A stretch of DNA of 64,000 nt from Lactiplantibacillus plajomi (lineage in GTDB: Bacteria; Bacillota; Bacilli; Lactobacillales; Lactobacillaceae): positions 1 through 64,000 of the forward strand of contig NZ_BJDZ01000003.1 in assembly GCF_005405405.1 (NCBI RefSeq). Reading direction: 5' to 3'. The first letter of the stretch is position 1, and each line of letters begins with the position of its first letter. Of this stretch, positions 61,273 to 64,000 are shown one piece after another. The notes beneath the pieces were generated by a model. That model did not search any database. It was not told the origin of the DNA and was given only the letters and a program-made list of their open reading frames with translations. Made by a program: the position numbers and the translations under genes.

Positions 61273-62967
61273 TTAACTAAACATTTTCTTGGTTGCTTTC
61301 AACAACGTCTTCGGATCCTTATCATAACGTGGCGTCTTGACCAGGTTCTCCATTGGTACGCCGGCAAAGTGGTAAGCCGCAATTTCACCAGAACGAACCG
61401 CACTTTGTTCCGTGAAGATCATCTGGTAAGGTTGTTCGGCAAATTCACCGGTGAAGGCTAAGTTCGTGGAATGCTTTGGTAAGACCTCCGGACGGTCGGA
61501 CTTAGCCCGCTTGTTGAAGAGGGCCGAAGCGTACGGCATGTAAACTGGAATGCAGTTAATGATGCTATCCAAGATTTCCTTTTCCTTATCCTTAATGTTC
61601 CCTGGACCAGGATCGACTTTAGATAATTGCCCAATCAATTCCTGGGCCATCTCTTTCCCAGTCATTTCAATGTACGGCTTGTGGACAAATTCGCCGTGAC
61701 GCCGTGGGTACAGGAAGTAGCCCCAAAGTACGGTTTCGTTTGGCTTCTGTGTCGTAAAGTGTGGTTGGTGGTGCACCACGATCGACATGTTAACGTCCTT
61801 CTGGTTCAATGGCGTAATTGGCGTTGTGGACAGGAAGGAGTTCAACGCGTTACCAGGTTCCTGGGTGGTGATCCGTACGATTTCGTTTAAGAACAGGTGG
61901 TTCTTAGTCGTTAACGTGAAGCTCGACCACTCGCTGGAACGCCGGTCGTTAAAGAACTTGTCCGGGGTCCCTAAGTTGTAGAAGCGTTCGCTGGCTTTCT
62001 TCCAAAGGGCGGCACTGATACCATATTCCATGTTTTCCGGTGCCGGTGTGTTGTAGTCCCCCATGGTTGCCGAGTCGGTAATTGAGCCGTTCGTGAAGAT
62101 CACGGCGGTGTCGTCATCGACTTCAACTTCTTCACTATCCCCCGTCTTAACGTCTTTGACCACTAAGCCGGTTACGGTGATTTCATCTTGCATCGGCGTG
62201 TCCTTGAAGCGCCAGTCGGTCACGATCTTATTATCGATAAAGTTGACGTGCTGGCCTTCCAAGTACTTAATCAGCGGTAAAATCATACTTTCAAACTGGT
62301 TGTAACGGGTCCGGTTGACCCCAACCAGGTGTTCAATTTGCGTAAATTCATAAATCATCTGGTGCATGTAACGCCGCAATTCTTGAGCCGAGCTTTGCGT
62401 TCTGAAAGCAAAGGTCGTTTCCCACATGTACCAGAAGTTCGTGGTGAACATGTGCGGATCGTCCTTGAAGTAGTCGGCAATCGATACGTTATCCAACTTG
62501 GTTTCTTCGTCATCCGGCATCATGACCAACTTGCTAAGTAGCGTCCGGTCCTTATTGTTCAGGCCCAACTTGCCCGCTTCAATAATACCCTTACCCGCTT
62601 GCATTAACCGTGCGATATCGTAGGTCCGGTGCTTCGAATCGAAGTCGCGGGTGTCCTCAGCGGCCGTCATCCCCGGTTCGGTAACCGATGGGATCCGGTC
62701 CAATAAGTCCATCACGTCAACGTAAGTCCGGTAGTTCAGCATCCGCCCACCACGGGCAACGTACCCGGTCGTGTTTTCCATCGGGTGATTCTGGTTCCAA
62801 TATTCACTGGTAAAATCGGTGGTTGGTCCACCATCGTTTGCACCGTGCATATCCACACCGTAGAACGTGATGTCCTTACCATCCCAGTGGCCATCTTGAA
62901 TCAAATATACAGCGGAAGCCATGTTTGCAAGCCCCGCACCAATCATAATTGCTTTACTTTTAACCAT
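61273..62967 (-). CDS. ohyA: Oleate hydratase (MCRA family)
   Basis: 564 residues, FAD-binding. It adds water to the cis-9 or cis-12 double bond of unsaturated fatty acids, giving 10- or 13-hydroxy acids, and helps detoxify them. Motifs: AIMIGAGLANMASAVYLI for FAD, GVDMHGANDGG, ARGGRMLNYRTY in which Met replaces the Glu of the GGRE form, and WYMWETTFAFR. The GGRML variant is normal for one branch of the family. No signal peptide; peripheral membrane association is known for relatives. Start ATG 62967. Single gene. Confidence 0.95.
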   Translation of the reverse strand: MVKSKAIMIGAGLANMASAVYLIQDGHWDGKDITFYGVDMHGANDGGPTTDFTSEYWNQNHPMENTTGYVARGGRMLNYRTYVDVMDLLDRIPSVTEPGMTAAEDTRDFDSKHRTYDIARLMQAGKGIIEAGKLGLNNKDRTLLSKLVMMPDDEETKLDNVSIADYFKDDPHMFTTNFWYMWETTFAFRTQSSAQELRRYMHQMIYEFTQIEHLVGVNRTRYNQFESMILPLIKYLEGQHVNFIDNKIVTDWRFKDTPMQDEITVTGLVVKDVKTGDSEEVEVDDDTAVIFTNGSITDSATMGDYNTPAPENMEYGISAALWKKASERFYNLGTPDKFFNDRRSSEWSSFTLTTKNHLFLNEIVRITTQEPGNALNSFLSTTPITPLNQKDVNMSIVVHHQPHFTTQKPNETVLWGYFLYPRRHGEFVHKPYIEMTGKEMAQELIGQLSKVDPGPGNIKDKEKEILDSIINCIPVYMPYASALFNKRAKSDRPEVLPKHSTNLAFTGEFAEQPYQMIFTEQSAVRSGEIAAYHFAGVPMENLVKTPRYDKDPKTLLKATKKMFS

Positions 62968-63301
62968 AATAACGCCCCCAAAATGAAATTTTTAGGTATT
63001 TGTTAACGCTTATAGGTACATTATACAACTTGGATAGTGATTGTCTAGTTTGAGCCGAAAAAAATTCATTTTTTTCATTAAGCTACCGATAAATCGCCTT
63101 AAGATCCTTGTTATACCAGCGTTTAGCGATTTTAAAAATTAAGATTTTCCAATTGGCGTTTTACTAATTGTTAAATTATTTCTATTTAATATTACAAAAT
63201 AATATAATTTATCTATGATTTTTGCGACCTTTTCTCCTGTTACTGGGCGCGTGCATGCCTTACCATGGAAGTTGATTAGCAATATAGGGGGAATTTTTTG
63301 A
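62968..63301. other. AT-rich divergent promoter region
   Basis: 333 bases between oleate hydratase and the YczE-like gene. It holds the hydratase promoter (listed separately). The part nearest the YczE-like gene is AT-rich with an SD-like GGGGG at 63281-63287; no small gene or structured RNA seen. Confidence 0.6.
63020..63047 (-). promoter_or_regulatory. Promoter of the oleate hydratase gene
   Basis: On the minus strand TAGACA (63042-63047), 16 bases, TATAAT (63020-63025), about 55 bases before the start codon. Confidence 0.65.
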
Positions 63302-63982
63302 ATGCGACCAACTAATGCGCATAACTCACTACCCGCACGAATTGCCGCGCTGGTGTTCAGCTTACTACTTAACGCGCTCGGCAACGCCCTGTGCGTGACC
63401 GCCAACGTCGGCAGCGGGATGTGGACCGCGGCCGCCGTGAACCTACACGCCGCCATCGGTCTGGACGTCGGCTTACTACTCTTTATCGTGGGTCTGATCA
63501 ACGCCCTAACCAATCAACTGTTAATCCGCCGGGTTGATTTACCACGCTTCGGCGGCGAACTGATTTTTGTGCTGTGTTTCAGTTACCTGATCGACGTCTT
63601 CATCGCCGGCCTCACCTGGCTCGGCTTACCGCACTTACCCTGGTTAATTCGGGCGCTACTATCGATTGTTGGTGTCTCAACTTTCTGCGTCGCAATTTCA
63701 ATTTATCAACGGGCTAACATTTTCATGCACCCCAATGATGATACGACCAACATCCTGCGCTTCATGTACTTGAAGGGTAACGCCACCGCCTCACAACTAA
63801 TTGACTTCGTACCACCGATTTTAATTATGACGGTCACCTTCTTTATCACGCACCAAGTCCAAGCGGTCAACATCGGTACCATTTACTCACTATTCATGAA
63901 CGGTGTGCTGATCAGCACCGCCGACCGGCTCGTTTTCCCACGGCTCGTGCATAACTTCAAATTGAATCACTACCCGTCATAA
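63302..63982 (+). CDS. YczE/YyaS-like membrane protein
   Basis: 226 residues, five to six hydrophobic helices. The N-terminal pattern ALVFSLLLNALGNALCVTANVGSGMWTAAAVNL, seen in parts, matches the YczE family, whose B. subtilis member affects lipopeptide synthesis by an unknown route. SD AGGGGG before ATG 63302. The last bases of the window (from 63984) look like the start of a terminator stem. Confidence 0.82.
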   Translation: MRPTNAHNSLPARIAALVFSLLLNALGNALCVTANVGSGMWTAAAVNLHAAIGLDVGLLLFIVGLINALTNQLLIRRVDLPRFGGELIFVLCFSYLIDVFIAGLTWLGLPHLPWLIRALLSIVGVSTFCVAISIYQRANIFMHPNDDTTNILRFMYLKGNATASQLIDFVPPILIMTVTFFITHQVQAVNIGTIYSLFMNGVLISTADRLVFPRLVHNFKLNHYPS

Positions 63983-64000
63983 AACAAAAACTGGGAACCA

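Overview
The window looks like an origin-proximal piece of chromosome from a lactic acid bacterium of the family Lactobacillaceae, most like the Lactiplantibacillus plantarum group. The signs are gene content (maltose phosphorylase cluster, sucrose PTS cluster, lactobacillus-type oleate hydratase, an LPQTN surface anchor), Gram-positive ribosome binding sites before almost every gene, a tyrosine T-box, and a base composition near half GC that is higher than expected for L. plantarum itself. This placement is inference from gene content, not from a marker gene. A perfect 16-bp parS site (59641-59656) supports a position near the replication origin. No rRNA, tRNA, CRISPR array or intact mobile element was seen.

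Layout. 1-3.6 kb: small membrane protein, nagB with two GntR-type operators, greA, aldo/keto reductase, glutathione peroxidase. 3.7-6.7 kb: TPP riboswitch and ykoEDC thiamine-precursor transporter. 6.7-9.6 kb: an ABC-F gene behind an attenuator with a three-codon upstream ORF, a crcB/fluC pair, and a small membrane protein. 9.6-14.1 kb: ackA, a standalone NFACT-R protein (short RqcH relative), a 73-aa protein, an aldo/keto reductase and a phosphatase. 14.2-16.8 kb: serC-serA behind a serine-rich leader peptide and competing RNA stems. 16.9-20.4 kb: oligopeptide-binding lipoprotein, acetyltransferase, HTH-TPR regulator and a 39-aa hydrophobic peptide. 20.4-24.2 kb: LPQTN-anchored Cna-B adhesin and a 1.15-kb gene-free AT-rich stretch. 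24.2-29.9 kb: LysR regulator, oligo-1,6-glucosidase-type GH13, Tyr T-box with an NhaC-family transporter, and an MDR oxidoreductase.

29.9-34.5 kb is the sucrose cluster (PTS EIIBCA, sucrose-6-phosphate hydrolase, LacI repressor, two operators). 34.6-47.9 kb is the maltose/maltodextrin cluster on the minus strand: two LacI regulators, an alpha-glucosidase, MalE-MalF-MalG, a DUF1189 protein, a cytosolic GH13 enzyme, the MsmK ATPase and maltose phosphorylase. Imported maltodextrin would be trimmed by the GH13 enzymes and maltose would be split by phosphorolysis.

48-64 kb: FolT-like ECF component, fumarate-reductase-like lipoprotein, a 1-kb gene-free stretch with two candidate structured RNAs, an acyl-CoA-dehydrogenase/EtfA-like fusion, a three-gene ABC exporter/TetR operon, an SDR, an AP2-domain protein, a PadR/DUF2812 pair, two orphan genes either side of parS, oleate hydratase and a YczE-like membrane protein.

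The strongest leads are the serine leader-peptide attenuator before serC-serA, the ACAD-EtfA fusion that appears to lack the usual catalytic Glu, the HTH-TPR regulator with its adjacent 39-aa peptide, the ABC-F attenuator, the standalone NFACT-R protein and the GC-rich folded element at about 50.84-51.02 kb.
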